From: Actinocatenispora sp963805605
Lineage (GTDB): Bacteria > Actinomycetota > Actinomycetes > Mycobacteriales > Micromonosporaceae
Reading direction: 5' to 3'
Assembly (NCBI GenBank): GCA_963805605.1
Contig: CAWDUX010000002.1
Span: forward strand, 2,666,001-2,730,000
Length of the DNA: 64,000 nucleotides
Shown here: positions 24,674-33,092 of the stretch, in pieces
Numbering within the stretch: position 1 is the first letter of the stretch
How the letters are laid out: the number at the start of each line of letters is the position of its first letter
Made by a program: the position numbers and the translations under genes
Notes under the pieces: model-generated
What the model saw: only the letters and a program-made list of their open reading frames with translations
Told to the model about the DNA's origin: nothing
Database searches by the model: none

Positions 24674-25432
24674 TCAGCGGGCCCGGAGGGCGTCCAGCAG
24701 CGACTCGCGGCCGGAGATCTCCAGCACGTCGAACGGCACCCGCCCGTACATCGCCAGCGCCAGGTCGCTCGCGCTGCCGGTGGCCTGTACGTCCACGTGG
24801 TGGCCCTCGGGTAGCAGCGTCGCCGTGTCCAGCAACGAGACCGCCTCGCCGCGTACCCGTACCAGCCAGCTGTCCTCCGAGTCGGAGGCGATCAGCTGGA
24901 CCATGCCGTCCTCGTCGAGCCCCTGCACCGGCCGCGCCGGCAGCCAGCTGTCCAGGATCTCCGCCACGCCGTCCAGCGCCAGCGCCGTGTCGATCGGCTC
25001 CGGCAGGCCGACGGCGACCTGGGCGTCCCAGCGGTGTACCGCGACCTCGTGGGCGAACCGGCGGTGCCAGAAACCCGCAACCTTGGCCTGCGGCGTCCAG
25101 TGCCAGGACGGCAGGTCCGGATCGACCCGGTCCAGTGCGGTCAGGACGGCGGCCAGCGACTCGTCCCACCAGAGCAGGAGCTTGTCGTCGGCCGGGACCT
25201 CGGTCGGTTCGTCGCTGGGCGGCGTGGTCACGCCCCGGACGATGTGGATGGCCAGCCAACGGAAGGCCCGCCCGGTATGTCCGAGGAGGTCCGCGACGGT
25301 CCAGTCGGGGCAGCTCGGCACCGGTGCGGCGAGCGCGCCGTCCGTGCCGGCCGCGGCGCGGAGTGCGGCGGCGTCCTGGCGCAGAGCCGCCAGCCAGAAT
25401 GCCTTGTCGGGCTTGGCGCCGGTCAGCGTCAT
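24674..25432 (-). CDS. Mycothiol-dependent maleylpyruvate isomerase-fold enzyme
   Basis: 252 residues, with the DinB-like MDMPI N-terminal domain and a C-terminal domain. Metal ligands are present: H52 in LLGHTGRAFRW, E129 and H133 in FAHEVAVHRWD, the same positions (H52) and pattern as in the characterised mycothiol-dependent maleylpyruvate isomerase. It probably uses mycothiol with a divalent metal, substrate unknown; most genomes encode several such paralogues for detoxification. It lies beside a paralogue that has lost these ligands. Confidence 0.88.
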   Translation of the reverse strand: MTLTGAKPDKAFWLAALRQDAAALRAAAGTDGALAAPVPSCPDWTVADLLGHTGRAFRWLAIHIVRGVTTPPSDEPTEVPADDKLLLWWDESLAAVLTALDRVDPDLPSWHWTPQAKVAGFWHRRFAHEVAVHRWDAQVAVGLPEPIDTALALDGVAEILDSWLPARPVQGLDEDGMVQLIASDSEDSWLVRVRGEAVSLLDTATLLPEGHHVDVQATGSASDLALAMYGRVPFDVLEISGRESLLDALRAR

Positions 25433-25511
25433 CGGGTCTCCTCGGACGAATCAGTCAGCGTACAAGGCATAGCAGACCGAGGCGACCGGTCGGTACGTGG
25501 GGGGACGGCGT

Positions 25512-26267
25512 TCAGCTGCCGGGGATCAACTGGGTGAGAAGCCGTCCATCGCCCGCGGTGCTGATCAGGCTGAACGGGATCCGGCCGGTGAGCGCCAGAA
25601 GCAGGTCACTGGCAGTACCGGCGGCCACCGCACGTACCCGGGGCGGATGGTGCGAGGTCATGTCCAGCAGGGCGAAGCCGGGCGAGCGCAACCGGACGAA
25701 CCATTCGTCTCCGGTGTCCGCGGCGATCATCCGGACCACGCCGGTCGGGTCGTGCCGGTGCGACCCGCGTACCGCGGTGAGTCTGGTGTCGAACAGTTCG
25801 GCGATCCCGTCCGCGGCGGCCTTGGCTTCCAGCGGCTCGGTCGTACCGGTGGCGAGTTGGACGTCCCAGCGGTCCAGTGCGGTGAGGTGCGCCATCCGGC
25901 GGTGCCAGAAGCCGGCCCGGCGGGGCTGCGGCGCCCAGTTCCACGCGGGCTGGTCGGCGTCCGTACGGTCCAGGGTGAGCAGCAGTTGCCGGTAGGACTC
26001 CCACCACCAGCCCAGTACGGGTATGCCGACCGGCGGTTCGGGCAGCGCGGTGTCCGGTGCTGCGGTGTCGTCGCGTTCGAGCAGCGCGCACACCCAGCGG
26101 TACTCCGCGCCGAGCGCGCCGAGGATCGTGCCGACGGTGAGACCCGGTCGATCGGGCAGTGGTTCGCCGAGCACCTCGGCGGTGGCTGTCTGGTCGATCA
26201 ATGCCCCATCGTGGCGCAGAGCGGACAGCCAGAACTCCTTGCCTGCGCGGGCCGCGCCCCAACTCAT
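25512..26267 (-). CDS. MDMPI-fold paralogue lacking metal ligands
   Basis: 251 residues, clearly homologous along its length to the protein at 24674-25432 (EFWLSALRHD, RTDADQPAWNWAPQ, GFWHRRMAH, LDRWDVQLATG). All three metal-ligand positions differ: A51 for His (ILGALGAEYRW), L128 for Glu and D132 for His (MAHLTALDRWD). It is therefore probably not a metalloenzyme of the usual type. ATG 26267 is fixed by GGAGGTG 6 nt upstream; the frame is open to 26282. It is divergent from murB. Confidence 0.85.
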   Translation of the reverse strand: MSWGAARAGKEFWLSALRHDGALIDQTATAEVLGEPLPDRPGLTVGTILGALGAEYRWVCALLERDDTAAPDTALPEPPVGIPVLGWWWESYRQLLLTLDRTDADQPAWNWAPQPRRAGFWHRRMAHLTALDRWDVQLATGTTEPLEAKAAADGIAELFDTRLTAVRGSHRHDPTGVVRMIAADTGDEWFVRLRSPGFALLDMTSHHPPRVRAVAAGTASDLLLALTGRIPFSLISTAGDGRLLTQLIPGS

Positions 26268-26311
26268 GTCGGTCACCTCCATCCGTGCGGATGGGTCGGT
26301 CCCCTGGAAAC

Positions 26312-26317
26312 TAGGCT
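26312..26317 (+). promoter_or_regulatory. -10 box for murB
   Basis: TAGGCT, 6 nt before GTG 26324; leaderless arrangement. Confidence 0.45.
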
Positions 26318-26323
26318 GGCCGG

Positions 26324-27403
26324 GTGCGCGATGCGAGTCAAGAGTCTCTCGGTCAATACACCACGCTCGGCCTCGGTGGACCTGCTTCCCGGGTGATCGA
26401 GGTCACTAGCTCTACGGAGATCGTCGAGGCGGTACGGTCCGCCGACGCCGCCGGCGAGCCGTTGCTGATCCTGGCCGGCGGTAGCAACGTGGTTGTCTCG
26501 GATGCCGGTTTCACCGGCACTGTCCTGTTGCTGCGGTCCGGCGGTGCCGGCTCCGACCGGCTCGGCTTCGGCCGCGGCCACGACGGCCGGGTTGCGCTGA
26601 CCGTACCGGCCGGCATGGTCTGGGACGACGTGGTCGATGCCGCCGTGGCGCAGGGCTGGGCGGGCATCGAGTGCCTGTCCGGCATTCCCGGTTCGGCGGG
26701 CGCCACCCCGATCCAGAACGTCGGTGCGTACGGCCAGGACGTGGCGCAGACGATCGTCGAGGTCACCGCGTACGACCGGTCCTCCGGCGAGACCGTGGCG
26801 CTGCGTGCCGACGACTGCGGCTTCGCCTACCGGACCAGCAGGTTCAAGGGCGCCGACCGCTGGGTGGTGCTGTCGGTCAGCTTCGTACTGCGCGAGGGCG
26901 GCGAATCGGCCCCGGTCCGGTACGCCGAGCTGGCCCGTACCCTCGGCGTGGAGCCGGACGGTCGGGCGCCGCTCCCGGTGGTCCGGGAGGCGGTACTGGA
27001 ACTGCGCCGGGGCAAGGGCATGGTGCTCGACCCGGAGGACCCGGACACCCGCAGTGCCGGTTCCTTCTTCACCAACCCGGTACTCGACGCCGCGGCGTAC
27101 GCGGAACTGTTGTCGCGCTGCGCCGACCTGCTCGGCCCGGACGTGAAGGTGCCGTCCTGGCCGGCCGGTGCGGACCGTACGAAGGTCAGCGCGGCCTGGC
27201 TGATCGATCGGGCCGGTTTCCACAAGGGCCACCAGCGCGGCGGCGCTGCCATCTCCAGCAAGCACACTCTGGCGTTGACCAACCGGGACCACGCCAGCAC
27301 CGCCCAGCTGCTCGACCTTGCCCGCGAGATCCGCGACGGCGTACAGAAGACGTTCGAGGTGGCGTTGCACCCGGAGCCGGTACTGGTCGGCGTCACGCTC
27401 TGA
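26324..27403 (+). CDS. murB: UDP-N-acetylenolpyruvoylglucosamine reductase (MurB)
   Basis: 359 residues. The FAD-binding region holds LLILAGGSNVVVSDAGF and the conserved CLSGIPGSAGATPIQNVGAYGQ; the catalytic Ser is in AGSFFTNPVL and the Glu near the end in HPEPVLVG. It reduces enolpyruvyl-UDP-GlcNAc to UDP-MurNAc with NADPH, an essential peptidoglycan step. GTG 26324 has TAGGCT 6 nt upstream. It stands alone, divergent from the MDMPI paralogue, not in a mur cluster. Confidence 0.95.
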   Translation: MRDASQESLGQYTTLGLGGPASRVIEVTSSTEIVEAVRSADAAGEPLLILAGGSNVVVSDAGFTGTVLLLRSGGAGSDRLGFGRGHDGRVALTVPAGMVWDDVVDAAVAQGWAGIECLSGIPGSAGATPIQNVGAYGQDVAQTIVEVTAYDRSSGETVALRADDCGFAYRTSRFKGADRWVVLSVSFVLREGGESAPVRYAELARTLGVEPDGRAPLPVVREAVLELRRGKGMVLDPEDPDTRSAGSFFTNPVLDAAAYAELLSRCADLLGPDVKVPSWPAGADRTKVSAAWLIDRAGFHKGHQRGGAAISSKHTLALTNRDHASTAQLLDLAREIRDGVQKTFEVALHPEPVLVGVTL

Positions 27404-27454
27404 ACGGGCCCGCCGGTACCCCGGGGCGGACGCGCGGGGTACCGGCGGGACCGT

Positions 27455-27826
27455 TCAGGACGGCACGCGGGTGAGGATCTCCATGTTGTGGCCGCCGGGG
27501 TCGGCGAAGTAGACGCCACGACCACCCCAGCGGTGGTTGATCTCGCCGGGCTGCTGGTGGCCGGGGTCGGCCCAGTAGGTCAGGCCGGCGTCGCGGATGC
27601 GCTGGAACGCCCGGTCGAACTCCTCGTCGCCGACCAGGAAAGCGCAGTGCTGTCCGGTGAAGTCGGCTCGGTCGGCGTAGTCGAGCGTCACGCCGTTGTC
27701 GACCTGGACCGGTACGAACGGCCCGGTGGGCGCGCCGACCGGCAGGCCGAGGATGCCGGCGAGGAACGCGGCAGCGGCGTGTTTGTCGTGTGCCGGAACG
27801 ATGATGTGGTTGAGTTCGACGCTCAT
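27455..27826 (-). CDS. VOC-family (glyoxalase-like) protein
   Basis: 123 residues, one glyoxalase/bleomycin-resistance fold: LNHIIVPAHDKHAAAAFLAG, then FVPVQVDNGVTLDY, and near the end GRGVYFADPGGHNMEIL, where His and Glu are candidate metal ligands. The start ATG overlaps the stop of the upstream NTF2-like gene in ATGA. Substrate unknown. It is the last gene of a three-gene leftward operon. Confidence 0.86.
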   Translation of the reverse strand: MSVELNHIIVPAHDKHAAAAFLAGILGLPVGAPTGPFVPVQVDNGVTLDYADRADFTGQHCAFLVGDEEFDRAFQRIRDAGLTYWADPGHQQPGEINHRWGGRGVYFADPGGHNMEILTRVPS

Positions 27827-28260
27827 TCGGCGTCTCCTTCCGGGTGCTGCGGTGCGGCCTGTGCGGGTGCGGCGGCGAAGGGCGGGAGCGCGCCGAGCGG
27901 ACTCAGCTGTATCCCGGCCAACAACCATTGTCCGTCGCGCTGGACGAGGATGTGGGTGGCGCGGAACTCTCCGTCGGCGCGGTGTCCCCGGAATTCGGCC
28001 TGTTGGGTGTGTCGACCGATGACGACGGTGGTGCCGCCGTAGTCGCGGACCGAGAGTTCGTCCCAGTTCAGCGATCTGGTGACCAGGCTGCCTCCGCGGT
28101 AACGGTCGAGCCACTGCTGCTTGTCCAGGACGAAGCCGAGCGGCCCGATCAGGGTGAAGTCGTCGGTGCTCAGTGCGTCGAGGGTGGCGGCGTCGCCGCG
28201 TTGTTCCGCCTGCGCCCAGCGGTGTCCGAGGTCGCGGGCCTGTTCGTCGATGGTCTGCAT
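27823..28260 (-). CDS. NTF2/DUF4440-like protein
   Basis: 145 residues of SnoaL/NTF2 fold (DLGHRWAQAEQRGDAATLDA, FTLIGPLGFVLDKQQWLDRY, ATHILVQRDGQWLLAGIQLS) with a loose C-terminal tail. It may be a small enzyme or binding protein. It lies 9 bp after the NmrA-like gene and its stop overlaps the VOC start. Confidence 0.8.
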   Translation of the reverse strand: MQTIDEQARDLGHRWAQAEQRGDAATLDALSTDDFTLIGPLGFVLDKQQWLDRYRGGSLVTRSLNWDELSVRDYGGTTVVIGRHTQQAEFRGHRADGEFRATHILVQRDGQWLLAGIQLSPLGALPPFAAAPAQAAPQHPEGDAE

Positions 28261-28269
28261 GGTCTCTCC

Positions 28270-29163
28270 TCAGGCGTTCGGGATGACTGCCGAGCGGTCG
28301 GACCGCCACCGTTCGGGCCACCGGTTGGTCTGGTTCTGTGCCCACGTCCGGAAGGTCGTCGGGGTCCGGCCGAGGATCGTCGCGACGGTGCCGAGTACCT
28401 CGGTGCCGGTGTCGCTGTGCAGGGTGCGGTGCATGATCGCCTCGACCACTGCGGCGGGTACGCCGGCGCGGACCATCCCGGCGCGGGTGGCGTCGACACC
28501 GGGGTCGACGGGTCGCAGCGGCCGTGCCAGCAGTTCGCCGAGGATGCCCAGTTCCTCGGTCGGGGTGAGTACTTCCGGGCCGGTCAGCCGGTACGCCCGG
28601 CCGGCGTGCCGGTCGTCGGTGAGTGCCGCCACCGCCACCGCGGCGATGTCTGCCGGATCGATCGAGGCGCTGGGGCGTTGCGCGAACGGGACGGGTATCT
28701 CGTCGCCGCGTCGGATCATCGGCGCCCACTGCAGTGCGTTGGACATGAACCGTCCGGGGCGCAGTAGCGTCCAGGGCAGGCCGCTGCCGGTGACGGTGGC
28801 CTCGGCCGCGTGATGCCAGCGGCCGATGGCGTCGTCACGCTCCCCGCCCTCGTACACGGAGAGCTTCACGAGGTGCCCGAGACCGGCCCGCTGTGCGGCG
28901 TTGACCAGGTGCTGGTCGTGGGTTGGTTCCGGGTCGCTGCCGACGGCCTGCGCGGACATCAGGAATGCCCGCTCTGCGCCGGCGAAGGCCCGGTCGAGGC
29001 TGCTGGGGTCGGTGGCGTCGCCGTACACGACCTGTGCCCCGGGTGGCATGTCGTCGGCGGCGTCCGGTCGGCGGGTCATGGCCCGTACGGGGTGGTGTGC
29101 GGCGACCAGTTGCGCGACGAGTTCCGCGCCCACGTGCCCGGTCGCTCCGGTCACCAGGATCAT
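28270..29163 (-). CDS. NmrA-like NAD(P)-binding protein
   Basis: 297 residues. The Rossmann start reads MILVTGATGHVGAELVAQL, then VVYGDATDPSSL and AERAFLMSAQ. There is no catalytic YxxxK, as in NmrA/HSCARG-type redox sensors and QOR-like reductases. It heads the operon NmrA-like, NTF2-like, VOC, all leftward. The promoter and a palindrome lie at 29206-29234. Confidence 0.85.
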   Translation of the reverse strand: MILVTGATGHVGAELVAQLVAAHHPVRAMTRRPDAADDMPPGAQVVYGDATDPSSLDRAFAGAERAFLMSAQAVGSDPEPTHDQHLVNAAQRAGLGHLVKLSVYEGGERDDAIGRWHHAAEATVTGSGLPWTLLRPGRFMSNALQWAPMIRRGDEIPVPFAQRPSASIDPADIAAVAVAALTDDRHAGRAYRLTGPEVLTPTEELGILGELLARPLRPVDPGVDATRAGMVRAGVPAAVVEAIMHRTLHSDTGTEVLGTVATILGRTPTTFRTWAQNQTNRWPERWRSDRSAVIPNA

Positions 29164-29205
29164 CGCGTGCTCCTGCCTGTCTGGTGTTCCTGCGGTACCT
29201 CCCTA

Positions 29206-29234
29206 ACGTTAGATGTCTAATCGTTCCGCGTCAA
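29206..29234 (-). promoter_or_regulatory. Promoter with palindrome for NmrA-like operon
   Basis: On the minus strand TTGACG (29229-29234) is followed by a 17-bp spacer and TAACGT (29206-29211). The palindrome TTAGATGTCTAA (29209-29220) covers spacer and -10. This AT-rich stretch stands out from the GC-rich background and is a likely repressor site. No regulator gene is adjacent. Confidence 0.55.
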
Positions 29235-29246
29235 ATGATTCGTTAT

Positions 29247-29942
29247 CTAATTTATGATCGACGGAGGATCGGAGGCCCGACGTGCCCCGGCCCGATGGCT
29301 GAGCTGTACGACGATCGGTAACCCGACCCAGACCAGGAACGCCCACTGGCCGAACACCGCCAGCGGGATGGACACCGCGAAGGTGACAGCCATCCAGCCG
29401 GACCGCCGGACACCGGCCGCCAGCACCCTCGGCGGCGTGCCCGGCCGCATCAACCCGTGTCGCCGGACCTCCAGGCACATCAGCAGGAAGGACACGCTCG
29501 CCACCACCTGCACCGCCGCGTACAGGCTGAACCGCACCAGGAAACCGCCGTCCCCGGTGATCACGCGGGTCACGAACGGCGTACTGACCATCATCAGCAG
29601 CCACAGCATGTTGAGCCGAAGTACGGCCCCGCCCAGCCGGTTGAGATACCGGAAGACCCGGTGATGGCTGGCCCAGTGCGAGCCGATCACCACGAAACTG
29701 ATCAGGAAAGCCAGGTACTCGCCGATATGGTCGTTCATCTCGGCCAGCAGCTGACGGTTGCTGCCGGCCCCCGGTACCGGTAGTTCCAGCGCGAGCAGGG
29801 TGATGGCGATCGCCACCACCGCGTCGGAGAAGAAGGTGAGGCGCTCCGCCGCGCTGAACTCCACCTCCATCCGCATGACGTGGCGGTCATCGGCCGTCGG
29901 TCGGTCCGGATCCGACCCGTCGTCGTCGTTCTCGGTCGTCAT
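29247..29942 (-). CDS. TMEM175/DUF1211-family membrane protein
   Basis: 231 residues. The family signature RLTFFSDAVVAIAITLLALE starts the first of about six membrane segments. Bacterial TMEM175 homologues form potassium-selective channels. A 30-residue acidic N-terminus precedes it. The ATG at 29942 is followed by an acidic stretch, so the true start could be a few residues later. Confidence 0.85.
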   Translation of the reverse strand: MTTENDDDGSDPDRPTADDRHVMRMEVEFSAAERLTFFSDAVVAIAITLLALELPVPGAGSNRQLLAEMNDHIGEYLAFLISFVVIGSHWASHHRVFRYLNRLGGAVLRLNMLWLLMMVSTPFVTRVITGDGGFLVRFSLYAAVQVVASVSFLLMCLEVRRHGLMRPGTPPRVLAAGVRRSGWMAVTFAVSIPLAVFGQWAFLVWVGLPIVVQLSHRAGARRASDPPSIIN

Positions 29943-30055
29943 GACGTTCCTCAGGTTCGGGCGGTCGGCGGCTGCGGCCGGCGGCCCGAGTGTCCCAGAC
30001 CCCTGCCACCGGGGTGGGCGAACCGGCCGGCCGCCCCGCTTGGGACACTGGCCGA

Positions 30056-31522
30056 ATGGCGAGCGGTTACCCGTACAAGGACCTGCCCGACTTTCTGCGT
30101 CGGCTGGAGAAGGCCGGTGAGCTGCGCAGGATCCGGGTGCCGGTGGACCCGACCCTGGAGATCAGCGAGATCACCCAGCGGGTCGTACGGGCCGGTGGCC
30201 CGGCACTGCTGTTCGAGCGCCCCACCCGGGGCGAGATGCCGGTACTGACCAACCTGTTCGGCAGCGAGCGGCGTACCGCCCTGGCGCTGGGCGCGCGCAA
30301 CCTGGACGACATCGGACAGCGGATCGCCGACCTGGTCAAGTTGGACCTCCCGGTCGGATTCACCGGGATGCGCGAGGCCCTCGGCAAACTGGCGCAGCTC
30401 AAGTCGGTACCGCCCAAGCACGTACGGTCCGCGCCGTGCCAGGAGATCGTGTACACCGGCGACGAGGTCGACCTGGACCGTCTACCCGGCCTGCAGGTGT
30501 GGCCCGACGACGGCGGGGTGTTCCACAACTTCGGGCTCACCCACACCCGGCACCCCGAAACCGGCAAACGCAACCTCGGCCTGTACCGGTTGCAGCAGCA
30601 CTCCCGCAACACCCTGGGCCTGCACTGGCAGATCCACAAGGACTCCAACGCCCACCATGCCGTTGCCGAACGGCTCGGCCAGCGGTTGCCGGTGGCGATC
30701 GCGTTCGGCTGTGACCCGGCCGTCTCGTACGCCGCCTCCGCGCCGCTGCCCGCCGACATCGACGAGTATCTGTTCGCCGGGTTCCTGCGCGGGGAGCGGG
30801 TCGAGATGGTCGACTGCCGTACGGTGCCGTTGCAGGTACCGGCGAACGCGCAGATCGTGCTGGAGGGCTACGTCGAACCGGGGGAGCGGTTGCCGGAGGG
30901 GCCGTTCGGTGACCACACCGGCTTCTACACCCCGGTCGAGGACTTCCCGGTACTGCACGTCGAGTGCATGACCACCCGCCGCGCCCCCGTGTACCAGTCG
31001 ATCGTCACGTCCAAGCCGCCGCAGGAGGACCACGGCCTGGGCAAGGCGACCGAACGGATCTTCCTGCCGCTGGTGAAGATCCTCATCCCGGACATCGTGG
31101 ACTTCGACATGCCCTCACCGGGCGTCTTCCACAACTGTCTGATCGTGTCGATCGACAAGCGCTACCCCAAGCAGGCGAAGAAGGTGATGCACGCGGTCTG
31201 GGGTGCTCACCTGCTGTCGCTGACGAAGCTGGTCATCGTGGTGGACGCGGACTGCGACGTGCACGACTACCGCGAGGTCGCGTTCCGGGCCTTCGGCAAC
31301 GTCGACTACCTGCACGACACGGTGGTCACCGAGGGTCCGGTGGACCACCTGGACCATTCGTCGTACCACCAGTTCTTCGGCGGCAAGCTGGGCATCGACG
31401 CGACCCGAAAGCTGCCCTCCGAGGGCTACACCCGGGGCTGGCCGGAGATGATGGTGATGGACCCGGAGACGGTGTCCACTGTAGACAAGAGATGGTCGGA
31501 GTACGGCCTGGGAGCGCGCTGA
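30056..31522 (+). CDS. ubiD: UbiD-family prenylated-FMN decarboxylase
   Basis: 488 residues. UbiD motifs include YRLQQHSRNTLGLHWQIHKD and EGPFGDHTGFYTPVEDFPVL with the conserved ExxxR/E site region, then VVVDADCDVHDYREVAFRAF. With the UbiA- and UbiX-like genes next to it this is probably the late menaquinone (futalosine route) decarboxylase, which needs the prenylated FMN made by UbiX. ATG 30056 begins the conserved YPYKDLPDFLRRLE. It abuts the UbiA start (stop TGA, then ATG). Confidence 0.92.
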   Translation: MASGYPYKDLPDFLRRLEKAGELRRIRVPVDPTLEISEITQRVVRAGGPALLFERPTRGEMPVLTNLFGSERRTALALGARNLDDIGQRIADLVKLDLPVGFTGMREALGKLAQLKSVPPKHVRSAPCQEIVYTGDEVDLDRLPGLQVWPDDGGVFHNFGLTHTRHPETGKRNLGLYRLQQHSRNTLGLHWQIHKDSNAHHAVAERLGQRLPVAIAFGCDPAVSYAASAPLPADIDEYLFAGFLRGERVEMVDCRTVPLQVPANAQIVLEGYVEPGERLPEGPFGDHTGFYTPVEDFPVLHVECMTTRRAPVYQSIVTSKPPQEDHGLGKATERIFLPLVKILIPDIVDFDMPSPGVFHNCLIVSIDKRYPKQAKKVMHAVWGAHLLSLTKLVIVVDADCDVHDYREVAFRAFGNVDYLHDTVVTEGPVDHLDHSSYHQFFGGKLGIDATRKLPSEGYTRGWPEMMVMDPETVSTVDKRWSEYGLGAR

Positions 31523-32524
31523 ATGACCGAATCGGGCCCGAGAACCACCAACGGACCGGCCGACGCCGTATCTGCCGGAGCCCTGCCCGCCGGAACTCCG
31601 TCCGACCGCCCGCCGGTCGGTGTCGACCGGTCCGACCCGCCGGGCGGGCATCGGGCCAACCCGGTGCGCTCGTTCCTGCGGCTGGTCATGATCGAACACT
31701 CGGTCTTCGCGCTGCCGTTCGCCTACATCGCCGCGCTGTCCGCGATGCGCATGCAGGGGCACGGGGTGCAGTGGCTGACGCTGCTGACCATCACGGTGGC
31801 GATGGTGTCCGGACGGACCGTGGCGATGGCCGCCAACCGCATCATCGACCGGCACATCGACGCGCAGAACCCGCGTACCGCGAACCGGGAACTGGTCACC
31901 GGCGCGCTGTCGGTACGCACCGCGTGGATCGGGCTGGCCGCCTCCATGGGCGTGTTCCTCGGCAGCGTCGCGCTGCTCAACCCGCTGTGTCTGCTGCTGT
32001 CCCCGATCGCGCTGTTCTTCCTGATCATCTACTCGTACGCGAAGCGCTTCACCGACTTCCCGCAGGTCTTCCTGGGCATCGCGCAGGCCATCGCCCCGGT
32101 CGGGGCCTGGCTCGGCGTCACCGGGCACTGGTCCTGGCCGGCCGGGATCCTCGGTCTCGCGGTCGGTGCCTGGATCGGTGGCTTCGACTGCATGTACGCC
32201 TGCCAGGACGTCGACGTGGACCGGCGGATCGGGGTACGCAGCGTGCCGGTCCGGTTCGGCGTGGCCAACGCGCTACGGGCCTCGACGCTGGTGCACGTGG
32301 CCACGGTGGCGCTGTACGCCTGGTTCGGCGTACTGGCCGGCTACGGCGTGCTGTGGTGGGTCGGCCTGGCCCTGACCGCGGTGGTACTCGGCTACGAGCA
32401 CGCCATCGTGCGCCCCACCGACCTGTCCCGGATGAGTCGCGCGTTCTTCACCGCCAACGGTGTGGTCGGCATCGTGCTGTTCGTCTTCGCGGTGACGGAC
32501 CTGTTCTTCCTGCAGGGCCTCTGA
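31523..32524 (+). CDS. mqnP: UbiA-family prenyltransferase (MqnP-like)
   Basis: 333 residues, a 50-residue Pro-rich start then about eight or nine membrane segments. The two Asp-rich prenyl-diphosphate motifs are AANRIIDRHIDAQNPRTANR and YACQDVDVDRRIGVRSVPVR. It prenylates the aromatic intermediate of menaquinone synthesis (inferred from cluster). It starts directly after the UbiD stop. Confidence 0.9.
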   Translation: MTESGPRTTNGPADAVSAGALPAGTPSDRPPVGVDRSDPPGGHRANPVRSFLRLVMIEHSVFALPFAYIAALSAMRMQGHGVQWLTLLTITVAMVSGRTVAMAANRIIDRHIDAQNPRTANRELVTGALSVRTAWIGLAASMGVFLGSVALLNPLCLLLSPIALFFLIIYSYAKRFTDFPQVFLGIAQAIAPVGAWLGVTGHWSWPAGILGLAVGAWIGGFDCMYACQDVDVDRRIGVRSVPVRFGVANALRASTLVHVATVALYAWFGVLAGYGVLWWVGLALTAVVLGYEHAIVRPTDLSRMSRAFFTANGVVGIVLFVFAVTDLFFLQGL

Positions 32525-32601
32525 CCGCTGGGCCGCTGATAGTAGGGCCGCCGACCGCGCTGGCCGTGTCCGACGCGAACGTGGTTGTTGTCTCGTTTGG
32601 T

Positions 32602-32631
32602 CGCCGCGCCGCGCCGCGCCGCGCCGCGCCG
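32602..32631 (+). repeat. CGCCG pentanucleotide repeat x6
   Basis: Six exact tandem copies of CGCCG about 78 bp after the mqnP stop. This and the rest of 32525-32689 holds no gene I can support. Confidence 0.9.
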
Positions 32632-32689
32632 CGACGGTAGGACATGTGCAGCTGTACGTCGGGTTGATCAGGGAATCGTTCATACGGTC

Positions 32690-32708
32690 GGTAGACGAAA
32701 GGTCTACC
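32690..32708. promoter_or_regulatory. Short palindrome GGTAGAC-GTCTACC
   Basis: A perfect 7-bp inverted repeat around a 5-nt loop (GAAAG), 94 bp before the small ORF. It could be an operator or a leader hairpin. Confidence 0.45.
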
Positions 32709-32801
32709 TTCCGCGATGCTGGACGTCTGCCCCCCAGTCCACCGGCTGCGCCGCGGTCCACCTCGGTGCCTGGTGTCTGTCTGGGGTGTGGGGAGGTGCT
32801 G

Positions 32802-32981
32802 ATGATCAGACAAAGGAGTTGGCGGGAACTGGACGCGGCAACGACGCCGTCGCCACGTAACCAGATCGCAGTCGAGTTCGACGACCATTCCGCGCCCGGG
32901 ACCGGCGCGGACGGTACGTCCATCGACGGGCCGGTCGACGGATGGACCGACACCGACGAGTTCATGAGTGCCGAACTGTAG
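32802..32981 (+). CDS. Small acidic ORF within the menaquinone cluster
   Basis: 59 residues, starting at ATG 32802 with a strong Shine-Dalgarno GGGAGGTG 4-5 nt upstream. The protein opens MIRQRSWRELDAA and is Asp/Gly/Thr-rich and acidic toward the end (DGWTDTDEFMSAEL). No family is recognised. It may be a regulatory peptide or a small ribosomally made product, but no processing enzyme lies nearby, and coding status rests on the ribosome site alone. Confidence 0.45.
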   Translation: MIRQRSWRELDAATTPSPRNQIAVEFDDHSAPGTGADGTSIDGPVDGWTDTDEFMSAEL

Positions 32982-33092
32982 TTCGCCTGGACCGTGTGGT
33001 GACCGTGTCCCGGTCGCCACACGGCCCTCGTGTGTGGGTGGGTACGCGGCCCGGTTCCGGCATGGTGGATCCGGTCGGGCAGAGTTGATGCC

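Noticed and set aside
23451..25259. 602-codon minus-strand open frame over MFS and DUF4126 genes
   Set aside because: Shadow frame from high GC; real proteins are read in other frames.
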